A stretch of 64,000 nucleotides of DNA from Microbispora sp. H13382. Lineage in GTDB: Bacteria; Actinomycetota; Actinomycetes; Streptosporangiales; Streptosporangiaceae. A program made the translations under genes and the position numbers. The notes below the pieces were generated by a model. That model had not been told where the DNA came from. It saw nothing but the letters and a program-made list of their open reading frames with translations, and searched no databases. The stretch lies in contig NZ_JABBXA010000030.1 in the NCBI RefSeq assembly GCF_014161445.1, forward strand, positions 1 to 64,000, written 5' to 3'. This document shows, in pieces, positions 1 through 6,998 of the stretch; the stretch's first letter is position 1, and each line of letters starts with the position of its first letter.

Positions 1-1271
1 TCCTCGGCCTTGAGCGCCGGGGCAGCGGCCTTGAAGGTCTTGCCGTAGGCCCACTTGAGGGTCTTGCCGGTGAAGGCGTAGTTGCCGTCGGGGTGCGACC
101 CGCTCGGGTAACCGAAGACGAAGACCGCGGAACCGATCTTCTGGTTGTAGGCCAGGCCCTGACCACCGACGTTGCCACCCAGGGTGCCGACGTCCTTCAG
201 GGCGATGTCGACGATCTTGCCCTTGAGGATGTAGTCGACGTCGAACAGGACCCAGAACTGGGCCTTGTAGTAGCCGTTGTCCTTGGTGTAGTAGAAGGAC
301 TTGCCGTCCGACGAGAAGCCGCCGTTGCCATACTCCTGCTTGCTGACGCGGGTGATGGTGAAGCCGGCCCGCTTGCCCAGCTTGACGTCGGTGCTGTCAC
401 CGCGCACGAGCGCGTCGGTGTTCTCCTTCGCCCAGCCGGTCAGCTGGCAGAAGTCGTCCCAGCTGACGTAGCCCTTGGTGGACTCCTCGCCCTTCTGGGC
501 CAGGTGCCGGTAGTCGGGAACGGCCACGACCTCGCCGGCCCAGCCGGTGGTCTTGAGCTCGAGGTCCTTGCGGGCCTTCTCAGCCTCGGCCTTGGTCTCG
601 AACTTGCGGTTGTTCACCCAGTTCTTGACCTTGTCGACGGCCACGTCGGTGACCTGGACACCGTTGTAGACGGTGACGAACGCGTAGTTGCGGTCGCCGT
701 CCTCGTAGTTGTCGAAGTCGTAGTGGGTGTACGCGGTCTTACCCACGTAGATGCCCCACGGGGTCTTGCCCTGGTAGTAACCGGGGATGAAGACCCACTT
801 GTCCAGCGTGGCCTTGTTGCTCACCGTGTCGTAGACACAGTGACCAGCGGTCGCGACCAGGTTCTTGTACTGGCTCTGCACCGAGGTCGCCGAGCACCAG
901 TGCGGCTTGTTGTCCGCACCGATGAAGAACACCTTGCCGGTGGTCTTCGGCAGGTTGATGTTCTTCAGGTTCGCCGTGGCGGCCTTCTGGTCGCCGCTGG
1001 AGCCGACGACGCCGGCCTTGCTGTCGGCGGAAGCGCCACCGGTCGAGACGTGCTTGGACGGCACGGTCGTCTCGACGTTGTACGGCGTGGCGTTGATGAG
1101 GTTGGCCTTGCCCTGGCCGTACCAGAACGCCGCGACCTGCTTGGCGGCGAAGTTCGTGTTGGCCAGGTTCACGGGCGGGGCGACGTCGGTGTCGGCGTGA
1201 GCCGGCGCGGCGACGGCGGCGGCAGCCAGCAGGCCCGCCGCGATCCCGCCAAGAGCGAGGGTGCGCTTCAT
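1..1271 (-). CDS. Secreted V8-like serine peptidase paralogue 1 (partial, C-terminus beyond left edge)
   Basis: A secreted chymotrypsin-fold (V8/Glu-specific endopeptidase-like) protein. It opens with a signal peptide (MKRTLALGG, an Ala-rich core, cleavage near AHA) and shows the WCSATS ... TAGHC disulfide/histidine block. The position of the catalytic Asp reads RNYAFV, so Asn replaces Asp, unlike paralogue 2 (RDYAFV). A variable middle segment follows, then the conserved GGQGLAYNQKI and GYPSGSHPDGNY blocks. The nucleophilic-Ser region lies outside the window. The ATG start at 1271 follows GGGAGA and matches paralogue 2. First of three tandem copies read leftward, each with its own promoter. 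Family assignment rests on motifs; activity is doubtful because of the Asn. Confidence 0.8.
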   Translation of the reverse strand, partial: MKRTLALGGIAAGLLAAAAVAAPAHADTDVAPPVNLANTNFAAKQVAAFWYGQGKANLINATPYNVETTVPSKHVSTGGASADSKAGVVGSSGDQKAATANLKNINLPKTTGKVFFIGADNKPHWCSATSVQSQYKNLVATAGHCVYDTVSNKATLDKWVFIPGYYQGKTPWGIYVGKTAYTHYDFDNYEDGDRNYAFVTVYNGVQVTDVAVDKVKNWVNNRKFETKAEAEKARKDLELKTTGWAGEVVAVPDYRHLAQKGEESTKGYVSWDDFCQLTGWAKENTDALVRGDSTDVKLGKRAGFTITRVSKQEYGNGGFSSDGKSFYYTKDNGYYKAQFWVLFDVDYILKGKIVDIALKDVGTLGGNVGGQGLAYNQKIGSAVFVFGYPSGSHPDGNYAFTGKTLKWAYGKTFKAAAPALKAE

Positions 1272-1277
1272 GGGTTT

Positions 1278-1328
1278 CTCCCAGGTCTGTCGTGGGACGC
1301 CGCTTGCGCCCCATCCGTCAGTGAAGGA
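1278..1328 (-). promoter_or_regulatory. Conserved 5' leader element, copy 1
   Basis: A block of about 50 nt between promoter and start is nearly identical in front of all three peptidase paralogues (core CTGACGGATGGGGCGCAAG, then CGTCCCACGACAGACC and the GGGAGA ribosome binding site). It stays conserved in copy 3, although sequence upstream of the promoter there has diverged, so it may be a functional untranslated leader rather than only duplication residue. Confidence 0.45.
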
Positions 1329-1339
1329 TCGAGGAGAAA

Positions 1340-1366
1340 GCTATAGGAGAGTTTGGTGAGGTGTAA
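1340..1366 (-). promoter_or_regulatory. Promoter of peptidase paralogue 1
   Basis: On the minus strand TTACAC (1366-1361), 15 nt of spacer and TATAGC (1345-1340) form a plausible -35/-10 pair about 70 nt upstream of the ATG. Paralogue 2 has the same hexamers with the same 15-nt spacing (TTACAC, TATACC), which supports the call. Confidence 0.5.
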
Positions 1367-1496
1367 GCGCTCCGCGGCTTGTGCTCTTCCGGCAGCGCCC
1401 GCTGCGCCGTCCCTTCCAACGGGGTGCCGAGCCACGTTTTGGCTGATCATTAAGGGTGTGTTTCGGTTGTGCTGCCGTGGTTTTGTGCACCAGCGG

Positions 1497-1513
1497 TGTG
1501 ACCTAAATCACAG
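1497..1513. promoter_or_regulatory. CRP-type palindrome upstream of peptidase paralogue 1
   Basis: TGTGACCTAAATCACAG is an exact TGTGA-N6-TCACA inverted repeat, the binding consensus of CRP/GlxR-type cAMP receptor proteins. It lies 226 bp upstream of the start codon. The other two paralogues carry equivalent sites at 223 and 247 bp. It is about 130 bp upstream of the predicted -35, farther than a classical activation site, so a second promoter or a looping/repressor role is possible. Confidence 0.65.
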
Positions 1514-1618
1514 TTTCTGGTGAAACCAGATGGGGCTCTCTCCCGTCAAAGCGGCCCTGCCGGACGCCCGGCCCCGCCGCCTGTCGCTTCCACGAAGGAG
1601 GCGCCCTCGGGCATGCGA

Positions 1619-1647
1619 AAAGGGCCCGGCTGGAAGCCGGGCCCTTT
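1619..1647 (-). terminator. Rho-independent terminator of peptidase paralogue 2
   Basis: A perfect 12-bp stem (AAAGGGCCCGGC / GCCGGGCCCTTT) with a 5-nt loop starts about 30 nt downstream of the paralogue 2 stop codon. It separates this gene from paralogue 1, so the copies are separate transcription units. Confidence 0.8.
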
Positions 1648-1679
1648 CCTGTGGTCCAGTTAGAACGTCAGAGGGAGTC

Positions 1680-3182
1680 TCAGACGATCTTGCCGGAAGC
1701 GAACTTCGCGGCGTACTGGTAGACGGCCAGGGTCTCACCGTCGAAGTACGGGGAGACGCTGGTGTCGATGCGCTTGTTGCCGTCGGTGTCGGAGACCGCG
1801 ATGGTCACACCGTTGAGGTAGCCAAGACGCTTGGTGCTGCTGTAGCGGTAGAGCCACGAGGAACCGATCGAGCCCTCGCCGGTGAAGCTGGTCTTGATGC
1901 CGACGAGCTCCTCGGCCTTCATGGCCGGGGCAGCGGCCTTGAAGGTCTTGCCGTAGGCCCACTTGAGGGTCTTGCCCGTGAAGGCGTAGTTGCCGTCGGG
2001 GTGCGACCCGCTCGGGTAACCGAACACGAAGATGCCGGTCCCGATCTTCTGGTTGTAGGCCAGGCCCTGCCCGCCGACGTTGGCACCCAGGGTGCCGACG
2101 TCCTTGAGGGCGATGTCGACGAGGTGACCACGGAGCTTGTAGTCGACGTCGAAGTTGCCCCAGTAGGTCGCCTTGTACCAGGCGTTGTCCTTGGCGAAGT
2201 AGAAGGCCTTGCCGTCGGGCGTCCAGCCGCCGTTGCCGAACTCCTCCTTGGAGACCCGGGTGACCTCGGTGCCCCACGTCCGGTCCTGGTACACGGAGGT
2301 GCCGTGCTCCTTGGCCTGGTTCTCCAGGGTGGCCGCGTTCGCCGGGACGTTGCCGCCGAGCTGGTTCTTGGTGGCGGGCGCCTTCTGCGAGCCCGGGGTA
2401 CGGAGAGGAACCCTGGTGTCGTAGTCCACCACGGGCACGATCTTGCCCGCGAAGCCGGTGCTCTTGAGCTCCAGCTCCTTCTGGGCCTTCTCGGCCAGAG
2501 CCTGGGTCTCGAACTCGCGGTTGTCCACCCAGTTCTTGACCTTGTCGGACTGGACGTCGGTGACCTGGACGCCGTTGTAGACCGTCACGAACGCGTAGTC
2601 GCGGTCGCCGTCCTCGTAGTTGTCGAAGTCGTAGTGGGTGTACGCGGTCTTACCCACGTAGATGCCCCACGGCGTCTTGCCCTCGTAGTAGCCGGGGATG
2701 AAGACCCACTTGTCGAGGGTGTTCTTGTTGCTCACCGTGTCGTAGACGCAGTGACCGGCGGTGGCCACGAGGTTCTTCCACTGGCTCTGCACCGAGGTCG
2801 CCGAGCACCAGTGCGGCTTGCCGTCGCCGCCGATGAAGAACACCTTGCCGGTGGTCTTCGGCAGGTTGATGTTCTTCAGGTTCGCCGTGGCGGCCTTCTG
2901 GTCACCGCTGGAGCCCACAACGCCGGCCTTGCTGTCGGCGGAGGCGCCGCCGGTCGACACGTGCCGCGTGGGGACGGTCGTCTCGACGTTGTACGGCGTG
3001 GCGTTGATCAGGTTGGCCTTGCTCTGGCCGTACCAGAACGCCGCCACCTGCTTGGCGGCGAAGTTCGTGTTGGCCAGGTTCACGGGCGGGGCGACGTCCG
3101 AGTCGGCCTGAGCCGGCGCGGCGACGGCGGCGGCAGCCAGCAGGCCCGCCGCGATCCCGCCCAGAGCGAGAGTGCGCTTCAT
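1680..3182 (-). CDS. Secreted V8-like serine peptidase paralogue 2
   Basis: A 500-residue secreted serine endopeptidase of the V8/trypsin-like fold. It has a signal peptide (residues 1-27, cleavage after AQA), Cys126 and Cys145 flanking His144 (TAGHC), Asp195 in RDYAFV and the nucleophile candidate Ser438 in a degenerate GSIGSS motif (usual form GSSGGP). This is the only copy in the window with the whole His-Asp-Ser triad visible. Residues of about 211-335 form an insert unrelated in length and sequence to the inserts of the neighbours, and make the protein longer than typical V8-like enzymes (about 250-300 aa). The ATG at 3182 follows GGGAGA and begins the signal peptide. Cell-surface or secreted role inferred. 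Confidence 0.85.
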   Translation of the reverse strand: MKRTLALGGIAAGLLAAAAVAAPAQADSDVAPPVNLANTNFAAKQVAAFWYGQSKANLINATPYNVETTVPTRHVSTGGASADSKAGVVGSSGDQKAATANLKNINLPKTTGKVFFIGGDGKPHWCSATSVQSQWKNLVATAGHCVYDTVSNKNTLDKWVFIPGYYEGKTPWGIYVGKTAYTHYDFDNYEDGDRDYAFVTVYNGVQVTDVQSDKVKNWVDNREFETQALAEKAQKELELKSTGFAGKIVPVVDYDTRVPLRTPGSQKAPATKNQLGGNVPANAATLENQAKEHGTSVYQDRTWGTEVTRVSKEEFGNGGWTPDGKAFYFAKDNAWYKATYWGNFDVDYKLRGHLVDIALKDVGTLGANVGGQGLAYNQKIGTGIFVFGYPSGSHPDGNYAFTGKTLKWAYGKTFKAAAPAMKAEELVGIKTSFTGEGSIGSSWLYRYSSTKRLGYLNGVTIAVSDTDGNKRIDTSVSPYFDGETLAVYQYAAKFASGKIV

Positions 3183-3188
3183 GGATTT

Positions 3189-3239
3189 CTCCCTGGTCTG
3201 TCGTGGGACGTCACCTGCGCCCCATCCGTCAGTAAGAGA
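3189..3239 (-). promoter_or_regulatory. Conserved 5' leader element, copy 2
   Basis: Second copy of the roughly 50-nt leader found in front of all three peptidase genes. It differs from copy 1 at a handful of positions and ends in the GGGAGA ribosome binding site. Confidence 0.45.
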
Positions 3240-3249
3240 CGAGGGAAAA

Positions 3250-3276
3250 GGTATAGGAGAGTCATGTGGGGTGTAA
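3250..3276 (-). promoter_or_regulatory. Promoter of peptidase paralogue 2
   Basis: TTACAC (3276-3271), 15 nt and TATACC (3255-3250) on the minus strand repeat the arrangement seen before paralogue 1. Confidence 0.5.
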
Positions 3277-3404
3277 GGGCATTCGCGGCTTCCGTTCGGG
3301 TGCCAGCGGCACCCGAGCCGTGCCGTTCGACGGGATTCGGTCGCGTTTTGCCTGATCATTTACGTCGCGCATCAATCTTCCTGACGGAGCTGATCAGCCT
3401 CTAA

Positions 3405-3421
3405 TGTGACTTAAATCACAG
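3405..3421. promoter_or_regulatory. CRP-type palindrome upstream of peptidase paralogue 2
   Basis: TGTGACTTAAATCACAG is an exact TGTGA-N6-TCACA palindrome 223 bp upstream of the start codon. The central hexamer differs from that of copies 1 and 3 while both arms are conserved, as expected for a selected binding site. Confidence 0.65.
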
Positions 3422-4058
3422 GTTTGGATGGAAACCGGAAGCGTGTGCATCGCGTCGAAGCGGCCCCGCAGGGAAGGCGGGCATCGGAGACGAGGGGCGT
3501 CGTCATGGTGGCGGGCATTGGGCCTGTCTGAGGGCTTGTGCCGCAGGTGAGGACGCATTCGGCCGCGTCGCGGAGTCGTCTCGCAAGCCCGGCTCGCCCG
3601 CTCGTGCCGCCTCCGCCCATGCCGCTGCTCCACAGAACCTCGCGAGCGGAGGTCTCGCCGTGCTCCGCGGGCACGGAGACGCCGGCGGCGGCAGGGAATT
3701 TGGACCGGTCCGAAAACTGCCATTGGCTTATTGCATCGGTCCAATGACATTCGGTCGCGTTCTGGTTCGCCGGGCCGTAGTCCGTGACCGCCTCTGTCAA
3801 GGCCGGGGAGAGGGAAGTGGGTCCTTCTCCACTGTGCGCACGGAATTTCAGCGGCCGGATCTGGGCCGGGTAGAGCCCCCGAGGCCGGCTGTACGACCCT
3901 CAGCGCGTGCCGGCGGCCGTCCGGGCGGCCGGGGCGCTCGGGGGGCCACACGTACGTGCGGGGGCCCGGATCACGGGGATGACAGCGGCGCGCGGCATGC
4001 GGGAGACCGCGCAGGAGACGTCGCGTGCGGGGAAGTCCGGGGAAGTCCGGGGAAGACG
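3422..4058. other. Non-coding spacer between peptidase units 2 and 3
   Basis: No gene with convincing composition, start site or recognisable protein is visible here. It contains a short repeat of the upstream region of paralogue 2 (ATTCGGTCGCGTT at about 3340 and 3750) and three short GGGGAAGTCC units near 4029-4055. It may be decayed duplicate promoter sequence. Confidence 0.5.
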
Positions 4059-4059
4059 A

Positions 4060-4092
4060 AAGGGCCCGGATGGACAAGCCATCCGGGCCCTT
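4060..4092 (-). terminator. Rho-independent terminator of peptidase paralogue 3
   Basis: A 14-bp perfect stem (AAGGGCCCGGATGG / CCATCCGGGCCCTT) with a 5-nt loop lies just downstream of the paralogue 3 stop codon. Confidence 0.8.
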
Positions 4093-4118
4093 CCTGACGC
4101 CGTCAGGAGTCAGAACAC

Positions 4119-6002
4119 TCAGACGATGCGGCCCGAGTGGAACTTCGCGGCGTACTGGTAGACAGCCAGGGTCTCACCGTCGAAGTACGACGAGATGCTG
4201 GTGTCGATGCGGTCGTTGCCGTCCACGTCGCCCAGGCCGATGGTCACACCGTTCAGGTAGCCGAGCCGCTTGGTGTTGCTGTAGCGGAACAGCCAGGACG
4301 AGCCGATCGAGCCCTCGCCCGTGAACGAGGTCTTGACCCCGACGAGCTCCTCGCCCTTGACGGCCGGGACGCTCACCTTGAAGGTCTTGCCGTAGGCCCA
4401 CTTGAGGGTCTGGCCGGTGAAGGCGTAGTTGCCGTCCGGGTGCGACCCGCTCGGGTAACCGAACACGAAGACGTTCGTGCCGATCTTCTGGTTGTAGGCC
4501 AGGCCCTGACCGCCGACGTTGTCGCCGAGACGCCCAACGTCCTTCAGGGTGATCTTCAGCGTGCCGTGCGGCCTGTGGTCGTTGCGGACCGACTTCGCCC
4601 AGAACGTCCGGGCGTAGTACTTGTACTTCGGCCGGTGGTTGTTGTCGTCGCAGTGGTCCCTGCCGCCGCCCCGACGGTCGTTGTCGCCGGAGAAGCTGCC
4701 GCGGGGGTTACGGTCGTCGTCGCACCAGTCCGGCTTGCCCGTCGGCTTGCCGGTCGGGGTCGCGGTGACGGTCGTGGTCGCGGTCGCGGTCACCGTGGCG
4801 GTCGCGGTCGCGGTGACAGTCGCGGTCGCGGTCGCGGTCGCGGTCGTGGTCGCGGTCGCGGTGACGGTCACCGTCGGCTTCGGCTCCGGCTTGGAGGGCT
4901 CGGGGTGCCGGTTGTTCTGGCCACTCGGCGCGACTTCCGGCGTGAGGGCCTTGGCCTCGTCCTTCGGGCCCTGGTGGTCGTCGTGCCTCGGACCCTTGTG
5001 GTCGTCGCGGTCCCAGACCTTCTTGCGGAAGTACAGGGTCTTGCCGTCGCCGCTCGGGTAGGAGTCGAAGCGGCTGTTGTACTGGCGCTCGCTGATCTCG
5101 CGGGTCTCGACGCCCGTGCCCTTGGCCCAGGGGCCGTTGCCGGTGAGGTCCCTGCCCCGGTTCAGGGCCTGGAACTCGCGGATGGACAGGCGCTTCACGT
5201 ACGAGCGGCGGTCGTCGTGGCCGTTGCGCCCACGGTCCTTGCCGTCGTGGTCGTTGCGACCGCGGTGGTCGTCACGCCCGTAGTCCTTGCCGTCGTGGTC
5301 GTTGCGTCCACGGTGGTCGTCACGCCCGTGGTCGTTGCGTCCACGGTGGTCGTCGCGGCCGTACTTGTCGTAGCTGACGTCGGTGACCTGGACACCGTTG
5401 TAGACGGTGACGAACGCGTAGTTGCGGTCGCCGTCCTCGTAGTTGTCGAAGTCGTAGTGGGTGTACGCGGTCTTACCCACGTAGATGCCCCACGGGGTCT
5501 TGCCCTGGTAGTAACCGGGGATGAAGACCCACTTGTCGAGGGTGGCCTTGTTGCTCACCGTGTCGTAGACACAGTGACCAGCGGTCGCGACCAGGTTCTT
5601 GTACCCGCTCTGCACCGAGGTCGCCGAGCACCAGTGCGGCCTGTGGTCGGCGCCGATGAAGAACACCTTGCCCACGGTGCGGGGGAGGTTGACGTTCTTC
5701 AGGTTGCCGGTGGCGGCCTTCTGGTCACCACTCGACCCGACGACACCCGCCTTGCTGCTGGCGGAGGTCCCACCGGTCGACACGTGCTTGGTCGGGAGCT
5801 TGGTCTCGACGTTGTACGGCGTGGCGTTGATGAGGTTGGCCCGGGCCTCGCCGAACCAGAACGCGGCCACCTGCTGAGCGGCGAAGTTGGTCTTCGCGAG
5901 GTTGATGGCCGGAATCTGGTCGTCGGCTTGGGCCGGCGAGGCGACGATTGCGGAGGCCAGGAGGCCGGCCGCGACGCCGCCGAGAGCGAGAGTGCGCTTC
6001 AA
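4119..6002 (-). CDS. Secreted V8-like serine peptidase paralogue 3 with low-complexity inserts
   Basis: A 627-residue paralogue. It has a signal peptide (cleavage near AQA), the WCSATS/TAGHC block and a C-terminal half ending in the same GSIGSS motif as paralogue 2. The catalytic Asp position reads RNYAFV (Asn). Between the halves lie two low-complexity inserts: a His/Asp/Arg/Gly/Asn-rich repeat (DDHRGRNDHDG-type units, possible metal binding) and a Thr/Ala/Val/Pro linker, followed by a further charged segment containing two Cys. I place the start at a TTG (6002): TTG-AAG aligns with the ATG-AAG of the other copies and GGGAGA precedes it. A GTG at 6035 is in frame, but the added residues are not signal-like. 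Confidence 0.8.
   Translation of the reverse strand: MKRTLALGGVAAGLLASAIVASPAQADDQIPAINLAKTNFAAQQVAAFWFGEARANLINATPYNVETKLPTKHVSTGGTSASSKAGVVGSSGDQKAATGNLKNVNLPRTVGKVFFIGADHRPHWCSATSVQSGYKNLVATAGHCVYDTVSNKATLDKWVFIPGYYQGKTPWGIYVGKTAYTHYDFDNYEDGDRNYAFVTVYNGVQVTDVSYDKYGRDDHRGRNDHGRDDHRGRNDHDGKDYGRDDHRGRNDHDGKDRGRNGHDDRRSYVKRLSIREFQALNRGRDLTGNGPWAKGTGVETREISERQYNSRFDSYPSGDGKTLYFRKKVWDRDDHKGPRHDDHQGPKDEAKALTPEVAPSGQNNRHPEPSKPEPKPTVTVTATATTTATATATATVTATATATVTATATTTVTATPTGKPTGKPDWCDDDRNPRGSFSGDNDRRGGGRDHCDDNNHRPKYKYYARTFWAKSVRNDHRPHGTLKITLKDVGRLGDNVGGQGLAYNQKIGTNVFVFGYPSGSHPDGNYAFTGQTLKWAYGKTFKVSVPAVKGEELVGVKTSFTGEGSIGSSWLFRYSNTKRLGYLNGVTIGLGDVDGNDRIDTSISSYFDGETLAVYQYAAKFHSGRIV
4756..4875. repeat. 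Hexamer-like tandem repeat encoding a Thr/Ala/Val linker
   Basis: About 120 bp built from GTCGCG/GTGACG-type hexamers encodes alternating Thr-Ala and Thr-Val, a mucin-like linker inside peptidase paralogue 3. Such arrays expand and contract by slippage, so length may vary between strains. Confidence 0.8.
5218..5360. repeat. Tandem repeat encoding the His/Asp/Arg-rich insert
   Basis: Degenerate direct repeats, for example CCTTGCCGTCGTGGTCGTTG at about 5237 and again 48 bp later, encode RDDHRGRNDHDGK-like units in paralogue 3 immediately after the first conserved peptidase half. Confidence 0.75.
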
Positions 6003-6009
6003 GGTGGAT

Positions 6010-6060
6010 CTCCCTGGTCTGTCGTGGGGCGTCACTTGCGCCCCATGCGTCAGTGAAGGA
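6010..6060 (-). promoter_or_regulatory. Conserved 5' leader element, copy 3
   Basis: Third copy of the peptidase leader. It is conserved here even though the promoter and spacer upstream are clearly different from copies 1 and 2. Confidence 0.45.
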
Positions 6061-6070
6061 ACTGATGGAA

Positions 6071-6076
6071 GTTATA
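6071..6076 (-). promoter_or_regulatory. Probable -10 element of peptidase paralogue 3
   Basis: TATAAC on the minus strand occupies the position that corresponds to the TATAGC/TATACC -10 elements of copies 1 and 2. No convincing -35 hexamer is seen. Confidence 0.4.
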
Positions 6077-6248
6077 ACGAAGAAAGCCTCTGAAAACAGA
6101 AATTTCAGAATTTGCTATCAGTGTCCACAGGGTCTCCACGCGCCGTCCTGGCGGCTCCGCCGTACGCCTACAGGACTCGTCTCCGCTGATCACGTAGCCA
6201 TCGAGAGTCCCTCACTCCATGGCCGGACTGGACCGGTCCAGGGACAAA

Positions 6249-6265
6249 TGTGATGAAAATCACAG
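6249..6265. promoter_or_regulatory. CRP-type palindrome upstream of peptidase paralogue 3
   Basis: TGTGATGAAAATCACAG is an exact TGTGA-N6-TCACA palindrome 247 bp upstream of the TTG start. A separate palindrome CTGGACCGGTCCAG-like sequence sits just before it (about 6228-6240). Confidence 0.65.
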
Positions 6266-6475
6266 TGGTAAGGAGTTGTGTCACTGCGGAGAGTGAGCCA
6301 ACAAGTGGTGACGAAGCGTCGATTGTGGAGTCGAAAGCGTCAAATGAGACAAACGGCAGAGATTGGCATTTCCGTGCCGTGACGAGGGCGTTCGTCGGCT
6401 GTCGAATCCAGGGGACCCGGTGGAGGTGGAGCCGGCCGGCTCAGTGACCTGTCCCATCAAGTTGAAGGCAGGGGA
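6266..6475. other. Spacer between peptidase cluster and IS element
   Basis: No gene is recognised. The left boundary of the insertion element falls somewhere in the right part of this stretch but cannot be placed to the base. Confidence 0.4.
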
Positions 6476-6495
6476 CCGCTCCCCTCAGGGGGCGG
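6476..6495. repeat. Left-end hairpin of the IS element
   Basis: CCGCTCCCC-TCA-GGGGGCGG folds into a strong hairpin about 110 bp before tnpA, the usual location of the subterminal left-end hairpin. A second stem (CGCTGCT-GTT-AGCAGCG, 6567-6583) lies closer to the gene. Confidence 0.45.
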
Positions 6496-6590
6496 GGGAA
6501 TGCCGAGCGGGAAGGCGGTCTAGCGCCTGAGCGTGCGTTGACCTGCGGATTTCGGCTCTCAGAAACCGCTGCTGTTAGCAGCGCAGATCT

Positions 6591-6596
6591 TATAAT
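6591..6596 (+). promoter_or_regulatory. -10 element of tnpA
   Basis: An exact TATAAT lies 6 bp before the GTG start of tnpA, so a transcript would start at or next to the start codon (leaderless). No good -35 was found. Confidence 0.5.
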
Positions 6597-6602
6597 GATC
6601 GA

Positions 6603-6998
6603 GTGTCTCGTCAGGTGCGCGCTTCCCCCGGTGCGGCGTACGGCTTGGGCTACCACGTGGTGTGGTGCCCCAAGTACCGGCGCCGTGTCCTGGGCGGCCG
6701 GGTCAAGGCCCGGCTGGAGGAGTTGACCCGCGCCAAGGCCGCAGAGCACGACTGGGAAATCATCGCCTTGGAGTTCGTCAAGCCGCACCCGAAGCGCTCG
6801 CCCTCGTACGTGGCCAACCAGTTCAAGGGATGCACCTCTCACCACCTGCGCGCCGAGTTCCCGCACCTGCGCTCCCAGCTTCCGACGCTGTGGTCACGCT
6901 CGTCCTTTGTGGCGAGCGTGGGAGCTGTCAGCGCGGCGACCGTGCAGCGCTATATCGAGACCCAGTACGAGCGTGTCCCAAGAACAGCGGGGGCGCTG
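6603..6998 (+). pseudogene. tnpA: IS200/IS605 TnpA (Y1 HUH transposase) lacking the HUH motif
   Basis: The reading frame matches Y1 transposases: GYHVVWCPKYRR near the N-terminus, SPSYVANQFKG, LPTLWSRS and AATVQRYIETQYE with the catalytic Tyr. Where the family has ALE-VMPDHVHL-FVK, this copy reads ALE-FVK (codons 57/58, junction at 6773/6774). A 24-bp in-frame loss has therefore removed both histidines that bind the metal. The protein should bind but not cleave DNA. The frame runs without a stop into tnpB, so a 538-residue fusion can be translated from the GTG at 6603. Confidence 0.8.

Noticed and set aside
4756-5360. Possible CRISPR array
   Set aside because: The repeats are short, contiguous and in frame with a coding sequence; there are no unique spacers.
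93-6056. Long open frames on the plus strand opposite the three peptidase genes (up to 639 codons)
   Set aside because: They mirror the high-GC codon bias of the real minus-strand genes, give Val/Gly/Arg-rich sequence without motifs, and lack promoters and ribosome binding sites.
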